64,000 bases of DNA from Euborellia annulipes (GCA_023213315.1 JAKCPI010005713.1:20010-84009), one strand, 5' to 3'. Numbered from the stretch's first letter, positions 22,201-30,966 are shown. The notes: generated by a model from the letters alone, not told the origin. Numbers and translations: made by a program.

Positions 22201-25200
22201 GAATTGTATTGATAAGATCCGCATTAAAAAAAAAAAAAAATTAAAAGTCAACGTGTAAATTGAGTTATTGCTTTTGTCATTAATTTAATTTAATTTATTA
22301 AAAAATATTTCCCCTCGGTGATTTCTCTTGAAAAGCCATTATCAAAGAGCCACCCTTGCCAGGCTGCTCTGTGTCGTCACTCACACAACACAAAGGAGCA
22401 TTTAATTTCAATACATGTCTCGTAAATCTCGCAAGACAGACAGCCAGGCCAAGAGGTAAAATACGAGGTCAAAAGTCACCTTGCATTTTCCTTTCTAATA
22501 TCAGCTTTTGTTTCTCTCTCATTTCATTGAAAATAAAGAGAACAAAATGAAACAATTGCAAAGCAATCATAAATTCATCTGCCAACCAAATTAAAAAACA
22601 AACGTAAAGAGTCTTATTGGAAAGGTTAAAAGTGGCCAGATTAACAGAAAATGTTAATGCAGTAATTCTTCCTCTTAATGGGGCTCCAAATAAAACAAAG
22701 ATACTTGTACGGAGAGGAAAAAATGGAATACAAAGGAAAAGATGACTGATTTAAAAAATCTGGTGCGACCATTCACACCAGATTTTTTGTGTCGAGATAT
22801 ATTTAGTTACTCTTAACACTTAAGTTCCAAACTTGACCACGCGATTCATAGATGGCGCTAAGCTACGAATGCTTCCAGATCAGTAAAGTGTACTTGAAAC
22901 GATTTCCACGAAAAATTTCACTGATATACTTTTTAAAGAGCAACTGAAAAATAGTTCATTTATGAATTATAAACAAAATCGTTGGAGCGAATTTTAAGAA
23001 AATCGAAAAAAACTGAAAAAGTACACCAGTAAAGTACTAGTACTTTTTGGCCGATTTTGTTTTAAAGTTTATTTTCACCCCTTGGGTGAGTGTCTAACTT
23101 ATTTATAAAAATTTCAACCTCATATCTTTTTTCGTTCTTGAAATATTTTGTTCACAGACACACACACACACAGACAGACCATGTCGCGAAAACCACTTTT
23201 TTGGATTCAGGTGACCTCAAAACGTGTATATCCATCAAAATTTCGACAATCGAATTTTTGAATACATGCGTTTTTTAGCCTATTTGTGATTATTCTATTG
23301 TTTTGTTTTTTTAATATAAATTTTAAATGGAAGCTTACCGAGTTTAAATCTAAAAAAAAAAAATTCCATTACCATCAATGAAATAATCAAGTGAAATCGC
23401 ACGGATGGGCTTTGCACTCACTGTACTGTATAGCGAAATATAAGCTTATATGAATATAAATGAAATATTGAATTTTTTTTTATAATTATTTATATTTAAA
23501 TGTGTTTTGAAATTGTATTTCTCTCTTCCTTTTAGTGCGGAAGTGTGGCGTCACATGTATTTTTTTTTAATTTTTAATCTTTCCGGCCTATTCCCTAGAC
23601 TAGGGGGCTAACTCGAACATTTTTTGATCATCATACTTTTAAAAAATATATTTATTTTATTTACAATGGTCAATGTAGTGAAAATCAATGTATTAAAAAA
23701 TACATATACTTATGTATATCTATGTTTACATGTAAGAATAATAGTAAACAAAAGTAAAAAAAAAAAAAAACAATAAAAATAACTTATGTTTCAATATTAA
23801 TTTAACGTGTTATGGCTGTGGAGATTGAATCAGGAAACCGAAGGAACTTTACAGCCAGGAGATTAAATAAAAAAATATTTTATTTTATTTTTACGTTTAT
23901 GTTTCAATTTTTTTCCCGAAAAAATGTCTTTAGTAGGATTAAATCTAATATGGGGATATATAATTTTATATGCGGCCCGCGGAGTTATGATGCATTTCCT
24001 AAGACGCCCTCAAGATAATTTGAGTTGCCCTAGTGCGCTATCATCTGCCAACCGCATTATCAACACTCTCTCACTTGCACTCATGGAGAAAATGTTTTAA
24101 TCTTACAGTTCTTAATTCCTTCAAAGTCAATCTTAGCTCTTAACTAAAAGCCAATTCAGCATTTCGTCAATTATGTATACGCATAAGTTTCAGAGATAAG
24201 AGAGAATAAAAAGCATAGGCGATGGATATTTTCTAATAAAATATCTTTATACTCATATTAATTTATAATTAAAAGAAAAAAAAAATGTTAACGGTATAAT
24301 ATATTTCACTAGCCGCGAAGCCCGCCTTCGCGCCTAGCCAGGGGGCTTCGCCCCCTGGATCCCCCTCAGCTGGCTCGGGCCCGCCTACGGCGGACCCTTG
24401 CCTTTTCTTCTTAATTATGAAATTTTTTTTTTTCTCATACACACTCACAATCACACACACATTCACACAGTCTTTTCGGCAAGACATTTATGATACTCAT
24501 TAATTTATTATGATACAATTAGGGGGTCCAGGCATTCTTATTTAAGCCATTTGGTATCCAAATGGCTTAAATAAAATCATCGGACCGCCTGGGGTCCGAA
24601 CCCGCGACTTTTGGTATACGAGGTTAGCACGCTAACCCCTAAACCAAGCCCAGAGGGCCAAAAGAAAAATTATTATTTATTATTCCAATCCAATTCAGTG
24701 CCTGCTTGAGGATTTGTTTACATTCATGGAATACACAAATGAAAAGAATACATAAATATTTCTCTATACATTTCCTTTGGGAGAAATCGTAAGAATTAAT
24801 AACTCAAAAAGTTATAGGAATTTCGGGATGAAAATAATTTTCCTGTAGTCCCTAGAAGGTCTTCTTTATGCATATAAAATTTCATTTCAAAATTCCATCG
24901 GGAAGTTGCCCAAATAGAGCGTGACAGACAGACGGACATTAGCGAATTATATATATATAGATTTATTGATTGACTGGCTGTGTGTATATTCCTTAATTCA
25001 TCTTTATCCCTGCACAGTCATAAACACCAATACGTAACAAAATAGGAGTCCAAAATTTGTTGAATCGTCTTCTTTAAAAAAAAAAGATATCCTGTCTCTT
25101 TGAAGACACTTGTTAAGCAAATTCCATACTCAAAGTAAAAATATCTCAAAACGTAATGCAAGCTCCCTGATGTCAGAGGAATAGAGATGTTTCCCAAAAA

Positions 25201-25648
25201 TTCTCTAAATCTCTAAAAGCCAGAAGGTATTCATAGTCATTCCTTGATGAACAAGGAATCCTTATTCCTATATAAATGTATAAGGATTCCTTCTTCCACA
25301 AGGAACTACTATGAATACGGAAATTAGACTTAGAAGGTAAAGGTAACGATGGGTCGGCTAGATTTTATTAAAATAAGAATGCAGAATGTTTTATTTTTAA
25401 AGTCTTTTTTTTTTAAGTTTTTCTCAAGACATGCAGAGAAATAAAACAAAAAAAAAAAATCTCCCACCCACCTGATTGGCATAGACATTGCGATTATTGA
25501 CAATATGCAAATGTTTCTCAACCGGTTGTGTTTGTTGATGTCTCGCCACATAGAGCCAATATTGCGACCATAAAAGGTAAACATAACCGCACATGCCCAA
25601 AATGATGAGATTGACAAAAACCCAAGCGCTAAATGCAATAGCCCGCAT
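12933..25648 (-). CDS. Beta-galactoside alpha-2,6-sialyltransferase (seven exons)
   Basis: Seven exons join in frame: 25648-25472, 18443-18147, 18074-17939, 16911-16738, 15281-15082, 14547-14414, 13218-12933 (1404 nt; 467 residues). The enzyme would transfer sialic acid from CMP-sialate to terminal galactose/GalNAc of glycans in the Golgi. Evidence: a single N-terminal membrane anchor (about residues 3-27) after a very short cytoplasmic tail; a Ser/Asn-rich stem; NVKYKGPRGAL, typical of ST6Gal; sialylmotif L (CAVVSNAGSL to DVGTKTTIRMVNSQ), motif S (NPPSSGFLGIGLMLEQC), motif III (CHYWE) and motif VS (HPLAAEK). Every junction is GT-AG and all phases agree. Insects have one such gene (Drosophila SiaT). 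Length is near the family norm. The introns are full of transposons but no exon is broken. Confidence 0.93.
13450..14070 (+). mobile_element. TTAA-flanked MITE 'T2', copy 1
   Basis: A 621-bp non-coding element in intron 6. Termini GGGGGCTCGGGAGCGA and TCGCTCCTGAACCCCC are inverted repeats, with TTAA at 13446-13449 and 14071-14074. The copy at 26105-26732 is collinear throughout, including the CTGCCATCTATTGCAAGAAT block. The TTAA target suggests a piggyBac-type mobiliser. Confidence 0.85.
14160..14185. repeat. Poly-G run in intron 6
   Basis: A G(13)-type run flanked by CTGCAGGC and CGCCGGGG, followed by a long poly-T at 14252-14270. Probably the remains of a hAT-like element edge; no partner terminus found. 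Confidence 0.4.
14414..14547 (-). CDS. Sialyltransferase exon 6
   Basis: 134 nt encoding WQAHPEYDVFTALENFLSSK and on to DPRSVWSVWDLLQQF, matching the WYQNPDYNFF...PWELWDILQE stretch of ST6GAL1. It is too short to stand out as an open frame and was found by splice-site and homology reading. Acceptor TTTTCAG|TGG, donor TTTAG|GTTTGT, phase 2. Confidence 0.88.
14690..14861 (+). mobile_element. SINE-1 fragment, 5' truncated
   Basis: It keeps the body from the GGATACCAAATGGCTTAAAT half-hairpin through GAAAAGACTGTGTGAATG and an A-rich tail, and lacks the tRNA-like head with its A and B boxes. Intron 5 of the sialyltransferase gene. Confidence 0.65.
14862..15007 (+). repeat. Family B, 3' end only
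   Basis: It retains TTTACATCTTGAATTC and the terminal hairpin with arms starting AATCTGGTGTGAC and ending GTCACACCAGATT, loop TTACCGAAGG. Same end as at 35878-35967. Confidence 0.7.
15082..15281 (-). CDS. Sialyltransferase exon 5 (motif L end)
   Basis: 200 nt encoding (D)THDAVMRFNHAPTEGHEVDV, then GTKTTIRMVNSQVV, the CMP-sialate-binding half of motif L. It continues LYQGVIIVAWDPSNYSATLE. Acceptor TTTCAG|ATA, donor GAACAG|GTTCGG, phase 0. Confidence 0.93.
15377..15655 (+). mobile_element. SINE-1, full length
   Basis: tRNA-derived SINE: GCCCTCGGGGC start, A box TGGCGTAGAGGTTAGC, B box GGGTTCGGACCCC. A body hairpin (AAGCCATTGG...CAGATGGCTT), GAAAAGACTGTGTGAATG, TG-rich stretch and a poly-A tail follow. 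Flanking 17-mers TTAAGCATATACATCTA and TTAAGCATATTTATCTA match in 15 positions, a target duplication expected of LINE-driven insertion. It lies in intron 4. Confidence 0.88.
15780..15960. repeat. (GAAT)n with possible LINE tail
   Basis: GAATGAATGAATGAAT at 15791-15806 precedes TTGTATTTATTGTGCTCTGA, GGCGATTTGCC and CTGGAGC. The layout resembles a reversed LINE 3' end with a tetramer tail. Recognition is weak. Confidence 0.25.
16218..16362 (-). mobile_element. hAT-like MITE family 2, copy b
   Basis: Termini CAGGGCCGGAACTAG and CTAGATCCGGCCCTG are near-perfect inverted repeats. Both poly-G (16242-16259) and poly-C (16334-16349) runs are present. Flanks AATGACAA and AATAAGAG match only partly, so the duplication has decayed. 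Confidence 0.75.
16738..16911 (-). CDS. Sialyltransferase exon 4 (motif L start)
   Basis: 174 nt encoding SPVRTVVSSDSPFNNLPLGQ and on to YNTCAVVSNAGSLHGSGLGS. It includes the Cys of motif L that in characterised sialyltransferases bonds to a motif S Cys. The final ATT G plus AT of exon 5 makes Ile-Asp. Acceptor TTTTAG|GTT, donor G|GTAAAC. Confidence 0.92.
17010..17371 (+). repeat. Family B, 5'-truncated copy
   Basis: Contains CAATTATTTTTTACAAGCTC, TCTTCTGAAGACCACTTTAC, GTCGGAAACTAAATAGATGT and the terminal hairpin around 17298-17371. Intron 3. Confidence 0.75.
17562..17810 (+). mobile_element. hAT-like MITE family 1, copy a
   Basis: 249 bp with termini CAGGGGCGGATTAA and TTAATCCGCCACTG and a perfect 8-bp target duplication GGAATGTG (17554-17561, 17811-17818), the hallmark of hAT transposition. 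The interior contains GATGCCGACAAAGTCCTTAA, which resembles the tail of SINE-2. A second 249-bp copy is at 59600-59848. Confidence 0.92.
17939..18074 (-). CDS. Sialyltransferase exon 3
   Basis: 136 nt encoding LRRVLLEESSVFKSQQYQNP, then YNVKYKGPRGALATKSAKQL, the region just before motif L. YNVKYKGPRG resembles the KVSYKGPGPG block of vertebrate ST6GAL1. Acceptor TTTCAG|CTT, donor AAAG|GTAAAT, ending in phase 1. Confidence 0.9.
18147..18443 (-). CDS. Sialyltransferase exon 2 (stem)
   Basis: 99 codons from VIYFNQEPSSLSSSASGD to RNQLMVQ. Low-complexity Ser/Pro/Arg and an NNNNN run suit a flexible Golgi stem. Acceptor TTTCTAG|GTG and donor CAA|GTGAGT, both phase 0. The following intron is only 72 bp (18075-18146). 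Confidence 0.88.
18520..18625 (+). repeat. Possible tRNA-derived fragment
   Basis: GTGCTGTGGTTCAGATAG followed about 70 bases later by a perfect B-box form GGTTCGAGTCC. The spacing is too long and the arms do not pair as a tRNA, so it is at most a decayed SINE head. Confidence 0.3.
19025..19286 (-). mobile_element. SINE-1, minus strand
   Basis: Read on the minus strand it runs GCCCTCGGGGCTTGG, A box, B box GGGTTCGGACCCC, hairpin, GACTGTGTGATTGTG, TG-rich, poly-A. Short A/T flanks ATAATAAA on both sides may be the duplication. Intron 1. Confidence 0.85.
19464..19636 (+). mobile_element. hAT-like MITE family 2, copy c
   Basis: The right terminus TAGTTCCGGCCCTG is intact; the left one is shortened to CAGGGGGGGGG. 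A perfect 8-bp duplication GTGGCCCG (19456-19463, 19637-19644) shows the loss occurred after or during insertion, not by flank deletion. Confidence 0.85.
19999..20187 (+). mobile_element. hAT-like MITE family 2, copy d
   Basis: Termini CAGGGCCGGATTTGG and CTAGTTTCGGCCCTG with a perfect 8-bp duplication CCCACAGC (19991-19998, 20188-20195). The interior has an extra piece near GAAAGCCGTGATTTGAG compared with copies a and c. Confidence 0.88.
20200..21620. other. Intron 1 sequence, no gene seen
   Basis: AT-rich. A fragment of family B end (GGTAAGAGAAAGT) lies near 21296. The 64-codon frame at 21376-21570 is Lys/Ser-rich without motifs and is not supported as a gene. Confidence 0.3.
21671..22069 (-). 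mobile_element. TTAA MITE 'T1', copy 2, inside family B
   Basis: Inverted relative to copy 1: termini GGTGCGCGTCTCG and CGAGACGCGCACC, right TTAA at 22070-22073, left changed to TCAA. Family B end sequence (CTGGTCGCACAGCAGGCAAC) lies at its left and the continuing B sequence (TTTTTTGTGTCGTTTCGGAC) at its right. It therefore inserted into a B copy. Confidence 0.85.
22754..23275 (-). repeat. Family B, minus-strand copy
   Basis: It starts with the terminal hairpin (AATCTGGTGCGACC...CACACCAGATT) and has the GTACTAGTACTTT block near 23023-23045. It ends with the AAACCACTTTTTTGGATTC block. The interior after 22800 differs from other copies (GACCACGCGATTCATAGATG), so it is mosaic. Confidence 0.7.
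23280..24295. other. Intron 1 sequence, no gene seen
   Basis: AT-rich with A/T homopolymers. The frame at 23812-24018 lacks motifs. Nothing else can be supported. Confidence 0.3.
24305..24966 (+). mobile_element. RTE-type non-autonomous element
   Basis: It starts ACTAGCCGCGAAGCCCGCC with the GC-rich block GGGGGCTTCGCCCCCTGGAT. It ends in GACAGACAGACGGACATTAG, CGAATTATATATATATAGATT, the tail form typical of RTE-class non-LTR elements. No reverse transcriptase is present. SINE-1 (24421-24659) sits inside it. Confidence 0.55.
24421..24659 (-). mobile_element. SINE-1 inside the RTE-type element
   Basis: Minus-strand SINE-1 with intact A and B boxes, body hairpin and poly-A. The middle lacks the usual AACGGTTATCG block and has GACATTTATGATACTC instead. 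RTE-like sequence continues on both sides. Confidence 0.85.
24967..25471. other. Intron 1, 5' part
   Basis: A foldback is visible: AGTCATTCCTTGATGAACAA and CCTTCTTCCACAAGGAACTA (25237-25315) with AAGGAATCC/GGATTCCTT pairing around TATATAAATGTA. No gene is seen. Confidence 0.35.
25472..25648 (-). CDS. Sialyltransferase exon 1 (membrane anchor)
   Basis: 59 codons. The frame is open upstream to a TAG but ATG 25648 is the first ATG. It starts MRAIAFSAWVFVNLIILGMC, a hydrophobic type II signal anchor, then a Gln/His-rich stem ending NVYANQ. The donor is CAATCAG|GTGGGT, phase 0. The presumed 5' UTR holds a (CT)n tract at 25767-25789. Confidence 0.9.
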
Positions 25649-26085
25649 TTTGGATTTGTTAACGTCCACACCACAAACGACTTTGATTGTGTGAGCGATA
25701 ATAACAACACCTCCACATCCACATAACTAGGATTGTGGTCCAGGTATTCCTTCCTTCCCGGGACTCTCTCTCTCTCTCTCTCTCGATTTATTGATCCCTG
25801 CGGATGAGGTTTAATCAAATTGCCGCTTGGAGACGCTACTAATCAATGTTTATGTTTTCATCTGTCAAAGTTTTATCTTCTGTTATATTAAAAAGTGAAA
25901 AAAAGAGAAGATTAAATAGAAGTGGGGGAGACGAAAAGTCCTTCCTTTATTCATCATGAAATATGACACTCAAACGTTCTTTGGCGAGTTATCTAAACTC
26001 GGAGTGGTATTTCTTATCAACAAATATATAGGAGAAATTTAACATTTTAGGGCGCACTATTTCGTGCTTATTTAAATAAGGGGAC
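25649..26085. other. 5' flank of the sialyltransferase gene
   Basis: Includes the presumed 5' UTR and promoter on the minus strand. A (CT)n run lies at 25767-25789. No CpG-rich core or clear TATA box stands out. Confidence 0.35.
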
Positions 26086-26898
26086 CTGATAGCTAGAGCC
26101 TTAAGGCGGAACGGGAGCGAAGGTGTTACGCATGTTTTTCCTGATAAGATGGCGTAGTGTGTCATTAAAAGTATGCCCAAAAAATAAAATAATTCAAAAA
26201 TTTGCCAAGAGATGTCAGAATGGTAGCTAATAATATTGAATGCATTTGGTTGATTTTCATTGACCTTTTAACAATAAATACTTAATAAATGTTATTATAT
26301 ATTATGTATCTTTTATAAAAGCATAAAAATATATAAATATAGGCCAGATATAGGCTAATACTATATCGGCTGTTAGACTAGCCTGCCATCTATTGCAAGA
26401 ATGCTGAACTAATTTGACGGTTGCTTTTTAAATAAATCATCTAAGCTTATTTTAAAAATTTCTTAATTAATTTGTGATTAATAATAACAATAAATTCATT
26501 TTTAAATTTAAAAAAAACAAAAGATTATTGGGACAGATTGTTTTTTTGTATTTGCTTGATAACAAAAAAATTAATTACGATAATTTTTTAATAAGTCATT
26601 AAAAGAATTATAGCTCGATGCCCCAATAATCTCTTATGAATTTAATTCATTAAAAAAAAAAACTGCATTGAAAAATTCTTTATAATAGTCTAGTTTTTTT
26701 TAAGCACGTTTAGAAGTCGCTCCTGAACCCCCTTAAGAATATGGTATGGTGTATAGTGAAATAATTTTAATGACCGAAAAGGTAAAACGTAAAAGGTACA
26801 GATACAGGTACAGATGATTTTATTTTACCTTTTCAAATTTAAAATTATTTCACCATAAACCATATACTATGCCATCTACTTAAGGCTCTAGCTATCAG
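26086..26898. mobile_element. Foldback element with nested T2
   Basis: Outer inverted repeats CTGATAGCTAGAGCCTTAAG and CTTAAGGCTCTAGCTATCAG, then a second arm pair (TATGGTATGGTGTATAGTG... / ...ATACTATGCCA). Flanks AAGGGGAC and ATGGGGAC match 7 of 8, suggesting a hAT-type duplication. T2 copy 2 occupies 26105-26732, inserted at a TTAA within the left arm. Confidence 0.75.
26105..26732 (+). mobile_element. TTAA MITE 'T2', copy 2
   Basis: 628 bp, collinear with 13450-14070. TTAA at 26101-26104 and 26733-26736. Termini GGCGGAACGGGAGCGA and TCGCTCCTGAACCCCC; the left terminus has mutations absent from copy 1. Confidence 0.85.
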
Positions 26899-27027
26899 AT
26901 GGGGACTTAATTGTGACGCTTACTGTACCACAAATTTATAAAATAAAAGAAATTTTAAAGTGTTGTTATGTCAAACTTAAGAGAAAACTTATATTAATTA
27001 AGATAAATAGACTTAAAAGAAACGATA

Positions 27028-27085
27028 GCCCTCGGTGCTTGGTGTAGGGGTTAGCGTGCTAATCTCGTATTCCAAAAATCGCGAG
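27028..27085 (+). mobile_element. SINE-1 head fragment
   Basis: It has the tRNA-like A-box half (GCCCTCGGTGCTTGGTGTAG, GGGTTAGCGTGC) and stops before the B box, where GCGAGGGCGGACG joins unrelated sequence. Confidence 0.65.
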
Positions 27086-27208
27086 GGCGGACGTCACACA
27101 GCTTTTTTTTTACCTCTTATTCTGAATATTACATATCTGATAAATTGAGCTTTTAAGAATATTTTTTTGTGAGAGGGTAGAATTAAAATTTTTTAAATCC
27201 TGCAATTT

Positions 27209-27771
27209 TTACTTCCTCTTACCTCTATATGTTAATATATAGAGAGAGAAAGTATTGGATTCATGTCAAAAATTCGATGTCTAGATTTTGATGGATATAC
27301 ACGTTTTGAGATCCCCTGGATCCAAAAAAGTGGTTTTCGGGACATGGTCTATCTGTGTGTCTGATTGTCTGTCTGTGTTCAATTTTAAGCATGAAGGAAT
27401 TGAGCTATGACGCTAACATTTTATATTTAAGTTATACACCTCCCTGGAGCGTGAAATTAAGCATTTAAACAAAATCGCCCAAAGAGTACTAGTACTTTTC
27501 TGATGTACTTTTTTAATTTTTTTCTATTTTCTCAAAATTCGCTCTAACGATTTTGATTAAAATTCAAAAATCAATTATTTTTTAGATGCTCTTTAAAATA
27601 AATGTATATTCCCCCCTGCCCCCCCCCCCCCCAATGACGCCACTGCTGTCGGAAACGGATATATATCTGTCGCCACAAAAAATCTGGTGTGACAAGCACA
27701 GAACACAACTTTCGATTACCGAAGGTAAGAGAAAGTGGTGTGCTGTGCGACCAATCACACCAGATTTTTTG
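27209..27771 (+). repeat. Family B, near-complete copy
   Basis: Ordered blocks: CTCTTACCTCTATATG start, GTATTGGATTCATGTC, AAAAGTGGTTTTCGGGACAT, TGAAGGAATTGAGC, AGAGTACTAGTAC, AAATCAATTATTTTTTAGAT, then GTCGGAAACG and the terminal hairpin. A poly-C scrap ending ATGACGCCACTGC (27607-27648) interrupts it and looks like a hAT-like element end. Confidence 0.75.
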
Positions 27772-28829
27772 AGCTTAATTTCGACAATCATACAAAATTT
27801 ATTTGTCGTATAATTCTGACCTTAAATGTATTCGAGAAGCATGTAGAGAATGGTGATCTTGTCACTAAATGCAGCCAAAGAGATCACACGTGAAATTCTT
27901 GATAACATTCCTAAAAATTAAAGATATTTAGGATAAGATTGAAAAATATGGACAAAGAAATAAAGTCAAGCTACAGAACATTAATAAATTATATCTGACA
28001 TTGTGAGTGAAAACGTCAAATCACACTTAATTTTCAGATACCATTGGCCAACTATCACAAAAATATCTGATTTTTTTATGGATAATATTTACAATAAGAC
28101 TTTTGGGAGTTTAGTACTTTTTACAACTTTTTCAGGGAAAATACTCCCTCATTTCCCTTTATTAGCCTAAAAGAGGTGTCGGTAAGCCAATTTGATCGAG
28201 ATATATGCCAAAATAACGAAAATTTTGAAGAAATACGAACGCCACATTAAGCATTAAAAAATGTATTATTACTTACTTTTTGGGTTTTTTCTTTCTCCAT
28301 TGTAATTTAGATGACAAAAATCTTGCACCTGACCTATTCTGATTGAGATAACTAGATAAATTAATTAAATAGAGTAAAAAAAAGATTAATAATTTTAATG
28401 ATAATTGTTTATTTTTATAAATATTGAACGATAAAGGAGCTAACTTCATATTGAATTATGACTATTCACTGACTATTTAAAAAAAAAACCTTGAGTTTGC
28501 TATACATAAGAATATCAACTTTTTTAGCCACAATTATTATTTGAACTCTCTATATAGGCTACTATTAATATTATTATAAAAATTAATATTTTTTTCTTCC
28601 ATTTTCACTCTTGGCTACTGAGTCCATTTAGGGATTTATCGTCTTTATCGGAAGTTTCCAAATTCTTTGGAGGACCGATGCTCTTTTCATAAGTCAATTG
28701 ATAAATTTTTTATAAAAATGAAATGAAATTTTATATCACGATCAAAATTAATGTGTTAATCAATTTTGGGGGCCCCCGTATTCTACGGGGCCCTAGACAC
28801 GCGCCTTGCTTATGATCCGTCACTGTCAA

Positions 28830-29125
28830 GTATATTTTAAAGAAGTTGCAGGAATCCCTTGTCCGAGAGCCGCCGGAGGCGGCTCGAGACCTTCGGTTAA
28901 TTAAGGTCGGTTCTGTTTTAGATTAAAAAATATTCATCCAGAATATTTTAAAGAACTTGCAGGGATCCCTTGTCCGAGAGCCGCCGGAGGCGGCTCGAGA
29001 CCTTCGGTTAATTAAGGTCGGTTCTGTTTTAGATTAAAAAATATTCATCCAGAATATTTTAAAGAAGTTGCAGGGATCCCTTGTCCGAGAGCCGCCGGAG
29101 GCGGCTCGAGACCTTCGGTTTTAAG
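28830..29125. repeat. 111-bp tandem repeat, 2.7 units
   Basis: The block GTCCGAGAGCCGCCGGAGGC recurs at 28861, 28972 and 29083, a period of exactly 111. Each unit has a GC-rich palindrome (GAGCCGCCGGAGGCGGCTC) and GACCTTCGGTTAATTAAGG inside AT-rich sequence. Confidence 0.92.
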
Positions 29126-29400
29126 TTCGGTTATTTTATTTTTAGAAAAAAATTCAAAACAACTAGGGAATTCTCGGCTTTGGGTCGGTTCGGCTCGGTT
29201 CGGTTCGGTTCGGCTCGGCTCAGTTCGGTTCGAAACCATCCAGTTAGAAGCGATTCGGTAGCTTTTAAAAAAATTTTCGGGACCGAAGGGCCCGAAAATT
29301 TATTTTTAAGGGCTACTGAATAGCTTCTAACTGGATGGTTTCGAACCGAACGAACGAGCCGAACCGATGAAACCGAGCCGAACCGAACCGAAGTCGACAC
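29126..29400. repeat. GGTTCG minisatellite and foldback
   Basis: Short CGGTTCGG/CGGCTCGG repeats at 29185-29232 and their complement at 29345-29390 flank a perfect 26-bp inverted pair (29226-29251, 29323-29348). Probably a foldback transposon with repetitive termini, related in style to 48888-49288. Confidence 0.75.
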
Positions 29401-29988
29401 TAGTGACAAAACAACTTCAGGGGTCCCGACCTAATTGTTTCGGTCCTTCGGTTGAAGTTCGGTTTCCTTCGATTAAAAAAAATTTAAAACAACTAGGGAA
29501 TTCTCAGCCTTAGTGACAAAACAAATAGCGCTCGTAAATGGAAAGAACGAAAGAATCATGAATGTTGAGCTAATGTAAAAAAAAAAAAATATTCTTTGTT
29601 TTTTTTTAATGATCATGAAGTTAGCTCCTTTATCGTTCATTTAAAAAAAAAAAATAATAATAATAAACAATTATCATCAAAATTATTAATATTTTTTTTT
29701 ACTCTATTTAATTAATTTATCTAGTTATCTCAATCAGAATAGGTCAGGTGCAAGATTTTTGTCATCTAAATTACAATGGAGAAAGAAAAAACCCAAAAAG
29801 TAAGTAATAATACATTTTTTAATGCTTAATGTGGCGTTCGTATTTCTTCAAAATTTTCGTTATTTTGGCATATATCTCGATCAAATTGGCTTACCGACAC
29901 CTCTTTTAGGCTAATAAAGGGAAATGAGGGAGTATTTTCCCTGAAAAAGTTGTAAAAAGTACTAAACTCCCAAAAGTCTTATTGTAAA

Positions 29989-30570
29989 TTCCCTCCTTTT
30001 ATTCCTTTGAAGGAAGACAAAAATGTAATAATAGAGGTCAATTGAATATAACAAATAAGTTTATCAACTTACCATTTCAAAGGGGCTCTTTTTTTCTTCG
30101 ACGATGAATAGAGAGTTGATATATTTCATATTTCTATTATAAAAAAAAAAAGTAAAAAAGAAGTGAGTGATTTAAGAAAAATAAAATGAATGAGAAGCAA
30201 AAGATCCAATGAATATAGAAAATTCAATATCATATATGTATATTCTTTGGATTTACATTGAATAAATAAAATCTTACCTTCACTTTTAAAAATGATTTAT
30301 CTATTAGAAACATTATTTTTTTTAGAAATTAAAGAACTATTTAGTTATTAGCTGTCACCGACTGTCAGATTCTCAAGTTTACTGTCAAAAACTTATCTAT
30401 AGAAGAAAAATAAACTACAAATATGTATGAGTTGGTCTAATATCCGGTAGATAGCAGTAGCATCAATTTTGTTTTCTTTCTTTGCTGATTTGTGGCGCCA
30501 ATTAGAAAAGGGAATATACAATTCAATGGATAGGGGACTAATCACAATGGCGAATCCAGAGAAAGGGGAG
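29989..30570. other. No gene seen
   Basis: AT-rich single-copy-looking sequence. Confidence 0.3.
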
Positions 30571-30704
30571 GCCCCCCGAGTAATCTGGTGTGACTAGTCG
30601 GCACATCAAACATCATTATCTTTCTTTCGGTAATTTAAAGTTCCAATCTGTACTTGTTTACCAGATTTTTTTTTGTCTCGAAATAGATTTTAACACACAC
30701 CCCA
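30548..30704 (+). mobile_element. hAT-like family 4 fragment
   Basis: TGGCGAATCCAGAG...CCCCCCGAG then AATCTGGTGTGACTAGTCG and TGTACTTGTTTACCAG match the left part of family 4 (32445-32702). It is cut by the SINE-1 insertion at 30712. Confidence 0.5.
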
Positions 30705-30711
30705 AGAGATT

Positions 30712-30955
30712 TTTTTTTTTTCTCATTCACACTCACATTCCACACACATTCATGCAGTCTTTTCGGCAACTTAGGCCATATAAGACTTTAACATTAACCG
30801 TTGTAGAGAATATATCTATTGTGGGGTCAGGCATTTCTATTTAAGCCATCTGGTATCCAAATGGCTTAAATAAAATCATCGGACTGCCTGGGTCCGAACC
30901 CGCGACGTTTGGTATAGGAGGTAGGCACGCTACCTACTACGCCACACTCGGGGGC
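30712..30955 (-). mobile_element. SINE-1 with perfect target duplication
   Basis: Minus-strand copy flanked by CCCAAGAGATT at 30701-30711 and 30956-30966. A box variant TGGCGTAGTAGGTAGCGTGC, B box GGGTTCGGACCC. The GGCACGC/GTAGGTAGCG head variant is shared with the copies at 33671 and 34983, defining a subfamily. Confidence 0.9.
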
Positions 30956-30966
30956 CCCAAGAGATT

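Larger units (their letters stand above)
28088..29988. repeat. Large inverted repeat, arms about 365 bp
   Basis: Left arm 28088-28449 and right arm 29615-29988 are reverse complements with few differences, so they formed or converted recently. Each arm, read toward the outer end, contains ATGGAGAAAGAAAAAACCCA followed by AAAAGTAAGTAATAA. This could be read as a short first exon with a donor, though it may be chance. The 1.17 kb spacer holds a 111-bp tandem repeat and a GGTTCG foldback. Confidence 0.85.

Noticed and set aside
25330..25818. 162-codon minus-strand frame over sialyltransferase exon 1
   Set aside because: It is a different frame from the exon and is open by chance; the signal anchor and the splice donor belong to the frame starting at 25648.
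28860..29120. CpG island promoter
   Set aside because: The GC content comes from a 111-bp tandem repeat with a GC palindrome, not from a promoter.
29081..29409. Arg/Ser/Val-rich frames on both strands
   Set aside because: Products of the GGTTCG repeat, which is open in several frames.
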